Source of the DNA: Planctomycetota bacterium | Lineage (GTDB): Bacteria > Planctomycetota > Phycisphaerae > UBA1845 > PWPN01 | Length of the DNA: 16,309 nt | Direction of reading: 5' to 3' | Assembly: GCA_020346805.1 (NCBI GenBank) | Contig: CP070790.1 | Coordinates: 3,569,633-3,585,941 of the forward strand | Shown here: positions 1 to 7,111 of the stretch, one piece after another | Layout: every line of letters starts with the position of its first letter | Numbering within the stretch: the stretch's first letter is position 1 | Position numbers and translations under genes: made by a program | Notes under the pieces: model-generated | What the model was told of the DNA's origin: nothing | The model's database searches: none | Seen by the model: only the letters and a program-made list of their open reading frames with translations

Positions 1-296
1 TTTTCTTCACGAATGTGTATCAAATAGTTTTGGATATCCGTCGGAGTCAGGTCGCGAAAGCTGATGTCTTTCTGCTCACAGAATACGATCAGGGATTTCA
101 GATCGTTACGATATGCGGCCAAGGTGTTGTCGGACAATCCCGCTTCCGCCCAGAGCTGATCCAGAAATCGCTCCACCAGTTTTTCAATCGCCGGACCCTG
201 CCGGTCTCGGCTTTCAGGCCGATGGAGCAACGGTATGTTCGAGCTCTCGGTGCGGTTTAGACGCTCTGATCCGATAGTAAATTGGGCACGAGTCAT
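1..296 (-). CDS. xerD: Tyrosine recombinase XerC/XerD family, N-terminal part (cut by left edge)
   Basis: Reading the minus strand gives an open frame from ATG at 296 down to base 1, about 98 codons, with no stop before the edge. It encodes the N-terminal SAM-like core-binding domain of a Xer recombinase, with FLDQLWAEAGLSDNTL, then AAYRNDLKSL, then LTPTDIQNYL. In the family this domain grips the dif core site; the catalytic R-H-R-Y domain lies outside the window. FLDxLW is closer to XerD than to XerC, so the symbol is a judgement, not proof. About 35 residues precede the usual family start, and an in-frame GTG at 308 is an alternative start. No clear Shine-Dalgarno precedes either one. Expected role: chromosome dimer resolution with FtsK. 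An integrase of a mobile element is less likely, since nothing mobile is nearby. Confidence 0.85.
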   Translation of the reverse strand, partial: MTRAQFTIGSERLNRTESSNIPLLHRPESRDRQGPAIEKLVERFLDQLWAEAGLSDNTLAAYRNDLKSLIVFCEQKDISFRDLTPTDIQNYLIHIREE

Positions 297-404
297 AATC
301 GCCGGCACATAATCGGAAAGTTTCCCGCAGGTTGGTCATGGTCAAATAATCCGCACAACGGGTATCGCGCAATTCCAGAAAAGGGCATATATGATGCGGA
401 TTAT

Positions 405-509
405 CTGCCAACTGATACCTCGCTCAAAAACGCAAGAGCGGACGCTTGGACTCCGTCCGCCCAGCTAATATCGGGCGAACGGGCGATGGGGCTTGAGCGT
501 ATCTTGCAG
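405..509. other. Foldable intergenic element, candidate structured RNA
   Basis: Three ordered helices can close one long stem. CTGC (405-408) pairs with GCAG (506-509), GATAC (414-418) with GTATC (499-503), and GCTCAA (422-427) with TTGAGC (493-498). Only a 5/2-base internal loop and a 3-base bulge interrupt it. Inside, GCGGACG (438-444) pairs with CGTCCGC (454-460) around a 9-base loop. Fifteen closing pairs plus the inner hairpin are more than expected by chance, but I do not recognise an Rfam family. It lies upstream of the likely hldE promoter, so it is not the hldE leader. It could be a free small RNA or, read on the minus strand, a leader of the recombinase gene. Bases 297-404 hold nothing I can name. 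Confidence 0.35.
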
Positions 510-527
510 TGTGGGTTGGTTCGCGGA

Positions 528-556
528 TTGACGCTGCCACCTATGCAGAATACGAT
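528..556 (+). promoter_or_regulatory. Candidate sigma70-type promoter for hldE-gmhA
   Basis: TTGACG (528-533), a 17-base spacer, then TACGAT (551-556). Transcription would start near 563, leaving a leader of about 100 bases before the hldE start at 667. Small hairpins follow: TTATC/GATAA (556-560/565-569) and GTTGCA/TGCAAC (591-596/602-607). Judged only from consensus match. Confidence 0.45.
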
Positions 557-666
557 TATCGTCCGATAAACTTTATCTGTCGTCAGGGATGTTGCAGCCC
601 TTGCAACTCGTTTTGCTACAGGTGGATACACCAGATGGCAAATGGAACATAAAACAGGAGACACAT

Positions 667-2154
667 TTGGTTTCAGATCTGATACAGCTTATTGAATCCC
701 TGGGTGGCCAGCGGGTATTGCTGATCGGCGATATGATCCTGGACCGGTACATCTATGGTGATGCCGATCGCATCAGCCCGGAGGCCCCGGTAGCAGTATT
801 ACGAAAACAACACGATGAGGAACGGGTGGGCGGCGCCGGCAGCGTGGCCGCCAATCTTCGTGAATTGGGTCTCGCCGTAGTATGTTGCGGTATAGTTGGA
901 TTAGACGACGCCGGTCATCGAGTCCGGGCCATGCTCGAAGCCCAGCAGATTAACACCCGCAGCATCCTTTCCGTCACCGACCGACCGACAACCACCAAAA
1001 CCCGTTTGGTGGGTATGGCCCAACACCGCCACCAACAGCAGTTAATACGAGTTGACGATGAAGTCACCCGGCCCCTGAACGAAACAGAAACTAAACGCTT
1101 CGAGAAGATGGCGCTGGCGGCCTTAAAAGAGATCGATGCCGTCTGTTTGGAAGATTACGACAAAGGTTTGCTGACCGAATCCGTTTGCCAAAAAGTAATT
1201 ACCGCCGCCAAAAACGCAGGCAAACCCGTTTTGGTAGATCCCGCCCGTATTATCGATTACACCAAATATCGCGGAGCCACCATGTTGACGCCCAATCGTG
1301 CCGAATTCAAAATGGCCGCCGGTTGCAGGGACGACTCCATCGAAACCATACAGGAACATGCAGGGAAGTTTATTAAGCTATATGACCTCGAAGGCATTCT
1401 AATAACTCTCGATCGGGAGGGAGCGCTGCTGGCGATAAAAAACCAGGCTCCCACCCACATCCCGACCAGACCGCGTTCGGTATACGACAACACCGGGGCC
1501 GGCGATGCGGTATTGGCCATGCTGGCGGCGGCAAAGGCGGCCGGGGCCACATGGGAACAGGCGGCCAGACTCACAAATATCGCCGGCGGGTTGGAGGTTG
1601 AAAAGTTCGGCTGCATTCCAATTACCCGCGAGGAAATTATCGCCGATCTCAGGTTATCAACGGGATCCGCCGTCGCCAAGATCCGCCAACAGGATGAACT
1701 GGCCGCCGAACTGGCCCTGCGAAAAAGCCGTGGAGAAACCATTGTCTTTACCAACGGTTGTTTTGATATTTTGCATGCCGGCCATGTCCGTTTTCTCGAA
1801 AGCTGCCGGGAACACGGCCATGTATTGGTGGTGGCGATAAACTCGGATGATTCCGTACGCACCCAAAACAAGGATACCATTCGTCCCATCGTCAACCAGG
1901 ATCAACGGGCCGAGGTCCTGTCTGCATTACAATGTGTCGATTACGTCACCATTTTCCATGAAGCGACACCCCAAAAATTAATCGAGAAACTCACTCCCGA
2001 TATCCTGATCAAGGGGAACGATTGGGCGGAAAAAGGAGTTGTGGGACGAGAATATGTCGAAGCCAACGGAGGACGGGTGATCCTTCTGCCACTGGTCGAT
2101 GGAATAAGTACCACAACCATCGTGGAGCGTATCCGTTCGGGAGGCAAGCGATGA
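667..2154 (+). CDS. hldE: Bifunctional heptose 7-phosphate kinase / heptose 1-phosphate adenylyltransferase HldE
   Basis: Cytosolic two-domain enzyme of the ADP-L-glycero-beta-D-manno-heptose pathway. It phosphorylates D-glycero-D-manno-heptose 7-phosphate at C1 and, after GmhB removes the 7-phosphate, adds AMP. The N-terminal ribokinase/PfkB domain shows GDMILDRY, GGAGSVAANL and the ATP/anion-hole signature DNTGAGD (residues 274-280). The C-terminal nucleotidyltransferase shows TNGCFD, HAGH (370-373), IKGNDW and ISTTT (480-484). I chose TTG at 667 because AGGAG (656-660) sits 6 bases upstream and the N-terminus then fits the family; an in-frame ATG at 589 would add 26 poorly matching residues. 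The length of 495 aa compares with 477 in E. coli. The stop overlaps the gmhA start. GmhB and HldD, also needed, are not in the window. Confidence 0.95.
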   Translation: MVSDLIQLIESLGGQRVLLIGDMILDRYIYGDADRISPEAPVAVLRKQHDEERVGGAGSVAANLRELGLAVVCCGIVGLDDAGHRVRAMLEAQQINTRSILSVTDRPTTTKTRLVGMAQHRHQQQLIRVDDEVTRPLNETETKRFEKMALAALKEIDAVCLEDYDKGLLTESVCQKVITAAKNAGKPVLVDPARIIDYTKYRGATMLTPNRAEFKMAAGCRDDSIETIQEHAGKFIKLYDLEGILITLDREGALLAIKNQAPTHIPTRPRSVYDNTGAGDAVLAMLAAAKAAGATWEQAARLTNIAGGLEVEKFGCIPITREEIIADLRLSTGSAVAKIRQQDELAAELALRKSRGETIVFTNGCFDILHAGHVRFLESCREHGHVLVVAINSDDSVRTQNKDTIRPIVNQDQRAEVLSALQCVDYVTIFHEATPQKLIEKLTPDILIKGNDWAEKGVVGREYVEANGGRVILLPLVDGISTTTIVERIRSGGKR

Positions 2155-2726
2155 GCGATCTGTTAATGACCGGCCTTCAAGACCATGACCGACTGAGCAA
2201 ACAGCTCCACGATCAAGTCGATCTACTTAAAAAAATCTCCCAGGCCATAATCGACAGCCTTGAATCGGGTGGGCGGATTTACACCCTGGGAAACGGCGGC
2301 AGCGCCGCCGACGCCCAGCATATCGCCGCCGAGTTTGTGGGCCGATTCAAACGGGAGCGTCGTCCTTTGCCGGCCTCCGCCCTGACTACAGATACATCCA
2401 ACCTGCTGGCGATAAGCAATGATTATGGCTTTGGACACGTGTTTACCCGACAGATCGAAGCCCACGTACGCCGGGGGGATGTGGTCTGGGCCCTGTCGAC
2501 CTCCGGTGAATCCCCGAACATCATTGAGGCTATTCACGTCGCCCGCGCCGCCGAGGCCGTTATCATCGGCTTTACCGGTAAAGGGGGGGGAAAGCTGAAA
2601 CCCCTTTGTGATTATTGTCTTTGCGTGAACCACCCGGCCAGCGACAGGATCCAGGAAATCCATCAATTGGCCTACCACCTGATTTGTGATTTCGTGGAGC
2701 AACACTTTGCCAACGATGAATCATGA
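2151..2726 (+). CDS. gmhA: Sedoheptulose 7-phosphate isomerase GmhA
   Basis: Catalyses the first step to ADP-heptose, sedoheptulose 7-phosphate to D-glycero-D-manno-heptose 7-phosphate; its product is the substrate of the neighbouring HldE. It is a single SIS domain of 191 aa (E. coli 192). LGNGGSAADAQHIAAEF (46-62) forms the phosphate-binding loop and carries the active-site Glu61 region. STSGESPNI (116-124) is the second sugar-phosphate loop, and RIQEIH (166-171) with the following helix holds the C-terminal active-site Glu/His. The ATG at 2151 overlaps the hldE TGA as ATGA, and GGGAGG (2139-2144) lies 6 bases upstream, so the pair is translationally coupled. A longer frame opening at 2022 lies inside hldE and was rejected. 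Close homologue to exclude: DiaA, which lacks this pathway context. Confidence 0.95.
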   Translation: MSDLLMTGLQDHDRLSKQLHDQVDLLKKISQAIIDSLESGGRIYTLGNGGSAADAQHIAAEFVGRFKRERRPLPASALTTDTSNLLAISNDYGFGHVFTRQIEAHVRRGDVVWALSTSGESPNIIEAIHVARAAEAVIIGFTGKGGGKLKPLCDYCLCVNHPASDRIQEIHQLAYHLICDFVEQHFANDES

Positions 2727-2782
2727 TCGCATCGACTCTGAGTTGAATTTTCCGCCGTTTTTTCCAGTGCCTTGCCGAAAGC

Positions 2783-2811
2783 TTGATAGACCGACAATAA
2801 ATCGTTACCCT
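2783..2811 (+). promoter_or_regulatory. Weak candidate promoter before pyrR
   Basis: TTGATA (2783-2788), a 17-base spacer, then TACCCT (2806-2811), a poor -10. If real, transcription starts within a few bases of the pyrR ATG at 2821. That agrees with the absence of a Shine-Dalgarno there. The 94-base gap 2727-2820 shows no PyrR attenuator or other structure. Confidence 0.22.
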
Positions 2812-2820
2812 CATTAAATC

Positions 2821-3354
2821 ATGGAACCATTATCAACAACAATTTTACTGGATGCCAAAGGTATAACCGGCACCATAAAAAGGCTTGCCGAGGAAATCTA
2901 CAGTCATCTTCCCGAAGGCATACCCCTGGCGGTAATTGGTATTCGCAATCGCGGCGAAGTCCTGGCCGCCCGACTGGTTGACGAACTTCACAAACTCGGT
3001 GCTGAAAATATCGACGTGGGCAGTCTCGATATCACCCTTTATCGAGACGACCTGGCGGAACTCGGGCCGCAGGCCAGGGTACGCAAGACGGAAATCAATT
3101 TCGATATCAACGGTCAATATATCATCCTGATAGATGACGTATTGCACACCGGTCGTTCGGTGCGGGCCTCGCTGGACGCACTGGTTGATCTCGGCCGCCC
3201 CAACGCCATTCGGCTTGCCGTGCTGGTAGATCGCCCCGGACGAGAACTACCCATACAAGCCGACTTCATAGGTGTTTCCGTACCCAGAGAGGACACACCG
3301 GTTACCGTTCAACTAATTGAGTCGGATGGTATCGATGAGGTGCGTGTCGGATGA
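2821..3354 (+). CDS. pyrR: PyrR: pyr operon regulator / uracil phosphoribosyltransferase
   Basis: Type I phosphoribosyltransferase fold of 177 aa. The PRPP-binding loop is unmistakable: IILIDDVLHTGRSVRASL (101-118), matching the PyrR signature VDDVLYTGRT. IRNRGEVLA (41-49) and the DITLYRDDL segment (70-78) are also typical of PyrR rather than of Upp or Hpt. In Bacillus PyrR binds pyr leader RNA and controls attenuation in response to UMP; many members also make UMP from uracil and PRPP. Here it is followed directly by pyrB with overlapping stop and start (ATGA), the classic arrangement. No Shine-Dalgarno precedes the ATG. The upstream gap is only 94 bases and shows no PyrR-binding stem-loop, so the regulatory role is inferred from family and context. 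The enzymatic role is equally possible. Confidence 0.92.
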   Translation: MEPLSTTILLDAKGITGTIKRLAEEIYSHLPEGIPLAVIGIRNRGEVLAARLVDELHKLGAENIDVGSLDITLYRDDLAELGPQARVRKTEINFDINGQYIILIDDVLHTGRSVRASLDALVDLGRPNAIRLAVLVDRPGRELPIQADFIGVSVPREDTPVTVQLIESDGIDEVRVG

Positions 3355-4352
3355 AAACGAATACTACAACCGGTAAAGGAAAGGCCAAAAAATCCCGGTC
3401 CGGTTCCCGAGCCGCCCGGGACGGTGATTTCGTATGGACGCGTAAACATCTGCTGGGTCTGGAAGGATTGTCCCGTGAGGAATTAATGCATATCTTCCAT
3501 ACCGCCGACGAATTTCAACAGGTTTCTCAAAGAAGCATCAAAAAAGTACCGGCCCTCCGCGGGCGGGTAGTCGCCAACCTCTTCTTTGAAGACTCAACCA
3601 GAACGCGAATGAGCTTCACCCTGGCGGCCCAGCGGCTGTCGGCCGACATCATCGACTTCTCCGCCAGCGGATCTTCGATATCCAAGGGCGAGTCGCTACG
3701 CGATACGGTTAGAAATATCGAAGCCATGGGTGTTGACATATTTGTGATCCGACATACCGCCGGCGGAGCACCGCACTACATAGCAAGATGTACCGACTGT
3801 CATGTAATCAATGCCGGCGACGGTCAGCATGAACACCCCACCCAGGCATTGATCGATCTTTTCACCATTCGCGAAAGAAAGGGAAGGATCGAAGGATTGA
3901 ACGTGGTTATCGTCGGCGATATCGCCCATTCCCGGGTGGCACGATCGAACTTGTGGGGTCTGACCCGCCTGGGAGCCAACGTTACCCTGGTGGGACCGAC
4001 AACCCTGGTGCCTCGCGCATTCGAGAAGATGGGGGCAAAGATAAGCTCTGATCTCGATGCCGCCCTGGATGAGGCCGACGTGGTTAATATGCTGCGTGTT
4101 CAACACGAGCGTATGACCAGTCAAGTATTTCCCAGCCTTCAGGAATATGTCCGGCTCTTTGGATTGAATGCCAAACGTCTCAAGAAAGCCAAACCGGACA
4201 TATTGGTCATGCATCCCGGGCCGATCAATCGCGGCGTGGAATTATCCAGCGACGTGGCCGACGGGCCCAACAGCTCCATTCTCAGGCAAGTCACCAACGG
4301 CCTGGCCATTCGAATGGCCGTTCTCTTTTTGCTAAACCAGGTATCCGACTAG
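3351..4352 (+). CDS. pyrB: Aspartate carbamoyltransferase catalytic subunit PyrB
   Basis: Joins carbamoyl phosphate and aspartate to N-carbamoyl-aspartate, the committed step of pyrimidine synthesis. Carbamoyl phosphate-binding FFEDSTRTRMSF has STRTR at 82-86. HPTQAL (162-167) and HPGPINRGVE (288-297) complete the family motifs. The central GDIAHSRVARSN segment and VNMLRVQHER (aspartate domain) separate it from ornithine carbamoyltransferase. The length of 333 aa exceeds the usual 305-310 because of an N-terminal extension of about 30 residues, rich in Lys, Ser, Gly and Arg and probably disordered. The ATG at 3351 overlaps the pyrR stop, and GAGG lies about 11 bases upstream. No pyrI regulatory subunit or pyrC follows; the next gene is convergent. 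Confidence 0.96.
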   Translation: MKTNTTTGKGKAKKSRSGSRAARDGDFVWTRKHLLGLEGLSREELMHIFHTADEFQQVSQRSIKKVPALRGRVVANLFFEDSTRTRMSFTLAAQRLSADIIDFSASGSSISKGESLRDTVRNIEAMGVDIFVIRHTAGGAPHYIARCTDCHVINAGDGQHEHPTQALIDLFTIRERKGRIEGLNVVIVGDIAHSRVARSNLWGLTRLGANVTLVGPTTLVPRAFEKMGAKISSDLDAALDEADVVNMLRVQHERMTSQVFPSLQEYVRLFGLNAKRLKKAKPDILVMHPGPINRGVELSSDVADGPNSSILRQVTNGLAIRMAVLFLLNQVSD

Positions 4353-4405
4353 GAAAATTATCATCGCCCCCCCTACCACTTGGTCTTGGTCTGGATCCGA
4401 AAGAC

Positions 4406-4440
4406 AATAAATGCCCGATAGGTTATGCTATCCATTTATT
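4406..4440. terminator. Candidate bidirectional hairpin between convergent genes
   Basis: AATAAATG...GATAG (4406-4421, with a 3-base CCC bulge) pairs with CTATCCATTTATT (4428-4440), giving about 13 pairs around a 6-base loop. It lies 54 bases after pyrB and overlaps the stop codon of the convergent gene at 4423. The A/T-rich base of the stem could serve as U-tract for either strand. It is not a classic GC-rich terminator. Confidence 0.35.
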
Positions 4441-4653
4441 CAGCAACAGCAGCGATACCCCCACCGCATACATCCCTATTACAATGGTAACCCAGCTCAC
4501 CACTGCCGATAACGGTATGTCGCGTAACTTCTCACACTTGGTCGTTTTGTACACAATGCTGATAGTCAGGCATAGCGGTAATAGCAGCAACATCTGCTGC
4601 CACCGGCCCAAAACAACCGGGTGTATCAACAATGTACCCAACAGTTCCATCAT
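4423..4653 (-). CDS. Small two-TM membrane protein, unknown function
   Basis: A 76-residue protein with two likely membrane segments: about residues 18-36 (LPLCLTISIVY in its middle) and 48-72 (VVSWVTIVIGMYAVGV). A short polar Lys/Asp-rich loop separates them. I recognise no family. The ATG at 4653 overlaps the TGA of the upstream gene as ATGA, the main reason to accept it as real: such coupling, together with the hydrophobic pattern, is unlikely for a chance frame. Its location after two other minus-strand genes suggests it is the last gene of a small operon headed by the zinc-ribbon gene. It probably acts together with the four-TM protein encoded just before it, but that is inference from position only. 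Confidence 0.65.
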   Translation of the reverse strand: MMELLGTLLIHPVVLGRWQQMLLLLPLCLTISIVYKTTKCEKLRDIPLSAVVSWVTIVIGMYAVGVSLLLLNKWIA

Positions 4654-5117
4654 GTAGACGCCTTTTTGGTTTTAGACGGTGGGCCGCGCTGTGATAAAAC
4701 CTCCGGATGTTTTTCCACCCGCACCAGCAAATCGAGAATGATCAGGATATTTAGCAGCCCGCAAATACCGGTGTACACGACCGAGACTTCCTCCGATCTA
4801 CCATAAGCAATCAACCTGGCTTTCTCGGCATCCGGGGGATTTTCCATGTGGCGGCTCCAGTATAAAACCACCACCGTATGACTGCCGGCACAGATCTGGC
4901 CCAAAAACCACCACGACCGTTGTACCGGATTTACTGTGTTCTTTACCCCGCCAATAGCTACCCCACACCAAAAAGTTAAAGCGATGGTAACCATAAAGAT
5001 GAGGCCGCGAGTACGTTCCCCGATAAAAAGATGACCTGCTCCAGGTAGCAACCATCCTAAAAAAGCCGCGATCGGCAGGCGAATATTGAAATCAATCTTT
5101 ACAGAATCTCTTTCCAT
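4650..5117 (-). CDS. Four-TM membrane protein with LPGAGH motif, unknown function
   Basis: A 155-residue integral membrane protein. Likely membrane segments are residues 14-33, 38-58, 68-88 and 111-132. The first ends in LPGAGHLFIGERTRG (24-38), a motif seen in TM2-like and other small planctomycete membrane families (DUF6677 comes to mind, from memory and unconfirmed). The C-terminus is polar and Lys-rich (SKTKKAST at the end). No signal peptide cleavage site or catalytic residues are visible. It lies 24 bases after the zinc-ribbon gene and overlaps the start of the 76-residue membrane protein by ATGA, so all three are probably co-transcribed. AAGG about 10 bases upstream is a weak ribosome site. 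Function unknown. Confidence 0.75.
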   Translation of the reverse strand: MERDSVKIDFNIRLPIAAFLGWLLPGAGHLFIGERTRGLIFMVTIALTFWCGVAIGGVKNTVNPVQRSWWFLGQICAGSHTVVVLYWSRHMENPPDAEKARLIAYGRSEEVSVVYTGICGLLNILIILDLLVRVEKHPEVLSQRGPPSKTKKAST

Positions 5118-5141
5118 TGCGTCCAGGCCTTAGGGAACAAG

Positions 5142-5378
5142 TCAAGGTCTATACGGACAGGTCCCATCCGGGGCACTACACTGACCACAGGGGGACTGAA
5201 TCGGCGGCACCTCGGTGGCAGATGTTTTGCCCTGTTGAGCGGCAAATACGCTCAGGCGACGATCTGCCTCCCTGCTCTTGCAATCGGGACAGACCACCTC
5301 GGATTCATCCTCACTCGAGCGCACCAACACCTCGAAAACACACCGGCATTGGTGGCATTGGTACTCATATATCGGCAT
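5142..5378 (-). CDS. FmdB-type zinc ribbon protein
   Basis: A 78-residue protein starting MPIYEYQC, the near-invariant opening of the FmdB/CxxC_CxxC_SSSS zinc-ribbon family. Two CxxC knuckles (Cys8/Cys11 and Cys30/Cys33) should bind one zinc. The tail carries three more cysteines (64, 67, 74), common in this family and of unknown use. FmdB was named as a putative regulator of formamidase genes in a methylotroph, but most members sit far from such genes, so no function should be transferred. AGGAA (minus strand, 5385-5389) lies 6 bases from the ATG. It is the first gene of a minus-strand trio with two membrane proteins, under a good promoter at 5418-5446. Confidence 0.85.
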   Translation of the reverse strand: MPIYEYQCHQCRCVFEVLVRSSEDESEVVCPDCKSREADRRLSVFAAQQGKTSATEVPPIQSPCGQCSAPDGTCPYRP

Positions 5379-5417
5379 GGCTGATTCCTAGAGCAAAAGC
5401 CCATACGTTATTAACAA

Positions 5418-5446
5418 AGTATAGGTTTACTCGACGATTAACACAA
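5418..5446 (-). promoter_or_regulatory. Sigma70-type promoter for the zinc ribbon / membrane protein operon
   Basis: On the minus strand: TTGTGT (5446-5441), a 17-base spacer, then TATACT (5423-5418). The start would be near 5411, giving a leader of about 30 bases before the ATG at 5378. Spacing and -10 are both good. Confidence 0.55.
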
Positions 5447-5683
5447 GCATGCTCAATCTCCAGCGCCATATCGATAAACAGGAGCATTTGCAGCAAATCG
5501 AGACCGGGCACCTTCAACCATCACGATTACAACAATATTTAACCGATAATACCAGATATCAATCACCAATCGGTAGCAGTGGCGCAGTTTCGATCCATAC
5601 ATCCGGTTTTTGGCGGTATTAAAATCGTGACCATTAGTGGGATTTTATCAAAAGGCGGGGCTTTACAGGTACGCGGTCAATCC

Positions 5684-5713
5684 TTGACCTGCGGTAATAA
5701 AACTCGGTACAGT
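5684..5713 (+). promoter_or_regulatory. Candidate promoter for alr, predicting a nearly leaderless mRNA
   Basis: TTGACC (5684-5689), an 18-base spacer, then TACAGT (5708-5713). Transcription would begin about 5719-5721, only 2-4 bases before the alr ATG at 5723. This fits the lack of any Shine-Dalgarno there. The rest of the 344-base divergent gap (5379-5722) holds only the opposite promoter and minor inverted repeats such as ACCGAT/ATCGGT (5542-5547/5569-5574). Confidence 0.45.
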
Positions 5714-5722
5714 AAACTTATA

Positions 5723-6877
5723 ATGACCGACCCTGTAGTGGCAGAAATACGCACCGAAGCCATTAGAGCAAATCTTGAAGCCATCCGTCGACGGGCTCGG
5801 GCGGGGATTCCGATTTGTGCCGCCATTAAAGCCGACGCTTATGGTCATGGCTTCGAGCAGGTCGTACCCATATTATCCAAAGCCGGTGTCGAACGACTCG
5901 CGGTGGCCAATCTCGAGGAAGCACTCCGACTCCGCACCCTCGGATGGACCGGTCCGGTACTAAATTTCGGATCATCCCTGTTAACCTTCGACGGGGCCAA
6001 TCAGCTAACCCAGACGCTTGAAGCAGTGGCTGCCGATATCTGCTGTACCATCTCTTCAATTCATGAAGCCCGTTTGCTGACGGCAGCGGCGGCAAAGTTG
6101 GATCGCCGGGCCAGAGTGGAAATTCAGATCGACAGCGGCATCGGTAGAATGGGACTGCTGGTCGAAGACGCCAGGAATGTAATCACCGAACTTATCGGCT
6201 ACTCTCATTTAATTGTCGAAGGCATCTACACTCATTTCGCCACCGCCGACGAAGCCGATCTTACTTTCGCCCGCGAGCAACTCGCCCGCTTTACCGAACT
6301 GTTACAAGAATGCAAGAATCTCGGCATCGGGGTGAACACCTATCACGCCGCCAACTCGGCAGCCATCTTTCGCATGCCCACCTCCCATCTGGACATGTTA
6401 CGACCCGGATTGGCCATCTACGGCTATTGGGGTGGACCTGTTGAGGAGCGACCCCAGGATCTCAAGCCGGCATTACGTATGGTCAGCCGACTTACTACCA
6501 TTCGTCGAGTACCTGCCGGTCATACCATAGGTTACGGCTGCACGTTCAAGACCAAACGCGACAGCGTTATCGGCGTGGTACCCGTCGGATATGCGGATGG
6601 ATATCGCCGCCTGCTCAGTAATGATGCGGTTATGACCGTACCCGATAAACCCGGCCGCCCCCGCCGATCGGTACCGGTGGTCGGCCGAATCAGCATGGAT
6701 CAGGTTACCGTGGATCTTACCGAGGCCGGCGAGGTCTGCATCGGCGAAGAAATCGTTATCATCGACGATGATCCCTCGGCACCCAACAGCATCGAAAACC
6801 TGGCCCGAAAAATGGAAACCATCCCCTACGAAATAACCTGTCTACTGGGCCAAAGGATCCGCAGAGTGCAAGTATAA
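5723..6877 (+). CDS. alr: Alanine racemase
   Basis: PLP enzyme interconverting L- and D-alanine; D-Ala feeds D-Ala-D-Ala ligase for peptidoglycan. AAIKADAYGHG carries the PLP Schiff-base lysine (Lys36) in the N-terminal TIM barrel. GRMGLL and IYTHFATADE follow. TIGYGCTF holds the catalytic tyrosine of the second subunit (Tyr271) in the C-terminal beta domain, and VPVGYADGY and GRISMDQ complete the family signature. The length is 384 aa (family about 360-390). I chose ATG 5723 because MTDPVVAEIRTEAIRANL aligns with the normal N-terminus. The frame is open back to 5579 but adds 48 residues unlike the family and would start upstream of the best promoter. No Shine-Dalgarno is visible. It appears monocistronic. 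Confidence 0.95.
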   Translation: MTDPVVAEIRTEAIRANLEAIRRRARAGIPICAAIKADAYGHGFEQVVPILSKAGVERLAVANLEEALRLRTLGWTGPVLNFGSSLLTFDGANQLTQTLEAVAADICCTISSIHEARLLTAAAAKLDRRARVEIQIDSGIGRMGLLVEDARNVITELIGYSHLIVEGIYTHFATADEADLTFAREQLARFTELLQECKNLGIGVNTYHAANSAAIFRMPTSHLDMLRPGLAIYGYWGGPVEERPQDLKPALRMVSRLTTIRRVPAGHTIGYGCTFKTKRDSVIGVVPVGYADGYRRLLSNDAVMTVPDKPGRPRRSVPVVGRISMDQVTVDLTEAGEVCIGEEIVIIDDDPSAPNSIENLARKMETIPYEITCLLGQRIRRVQV

Positions 6878-6912
6878 AACCTAGTACGTGGTCATAGCAT
6901 ACGGAGTCATTA

Positions 6913-6995
6913 ATGTCATTCCCGCGAAAGCGGGAATCCATACATCCAATCACGTTGGAGCAAATGGATTCCCCAATCAAGTCGGAGAATGACAT
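6913..6995. repeat. Folded short repeat with 9-base terminal inverted repeats (MITE/REP-like)
   Basis: ATGTCATTC (6913-6921) is perfectly inverted at 6987-6995. Inside lie an 8-bp hairpin with GAAA tetraloop (ATTCCCGC 6918-6925 / GCGGGAAT 6930-6937), GAATCCA/TGGATTC (6934-6940/6965-6971) and TCCAA/TTGGA (6945-6949/6955-6959). The sequence matches the widespread interspersed type with TGTCATTCCCGC ends. It lies 35 bases after alr and may also terminate its transcript. The rest of the 303-base gap is A/T-rich DNA plus the next promoter. Confidence 0.7.
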
Positions 6996-7111
6996 GGTAG
7001 ATACCATTGATAACGCCAAACACGTATAAAACCCGGATCCCGGTTGTTAACTCATAATTATCAACATATTGTGTCATTAATATGATTTCTTTAACATTCA
7101 TACCCCGCGTA

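Noticed and set aside
401..664. Minus-strand open frame across the structured element
   Set aside because: Its translation shows no domain or hydrophobic pattern and no ribosome site was seen; the stretch is better explained by inverted repeats and a promoter.
1257..1895. Long antisense open frame (212 codons) opposite hldE
   Set aside because: Shadow of the hldE codon pattern: no family resemblance, no ribosome site, and hldE has full motifs on the other strand.
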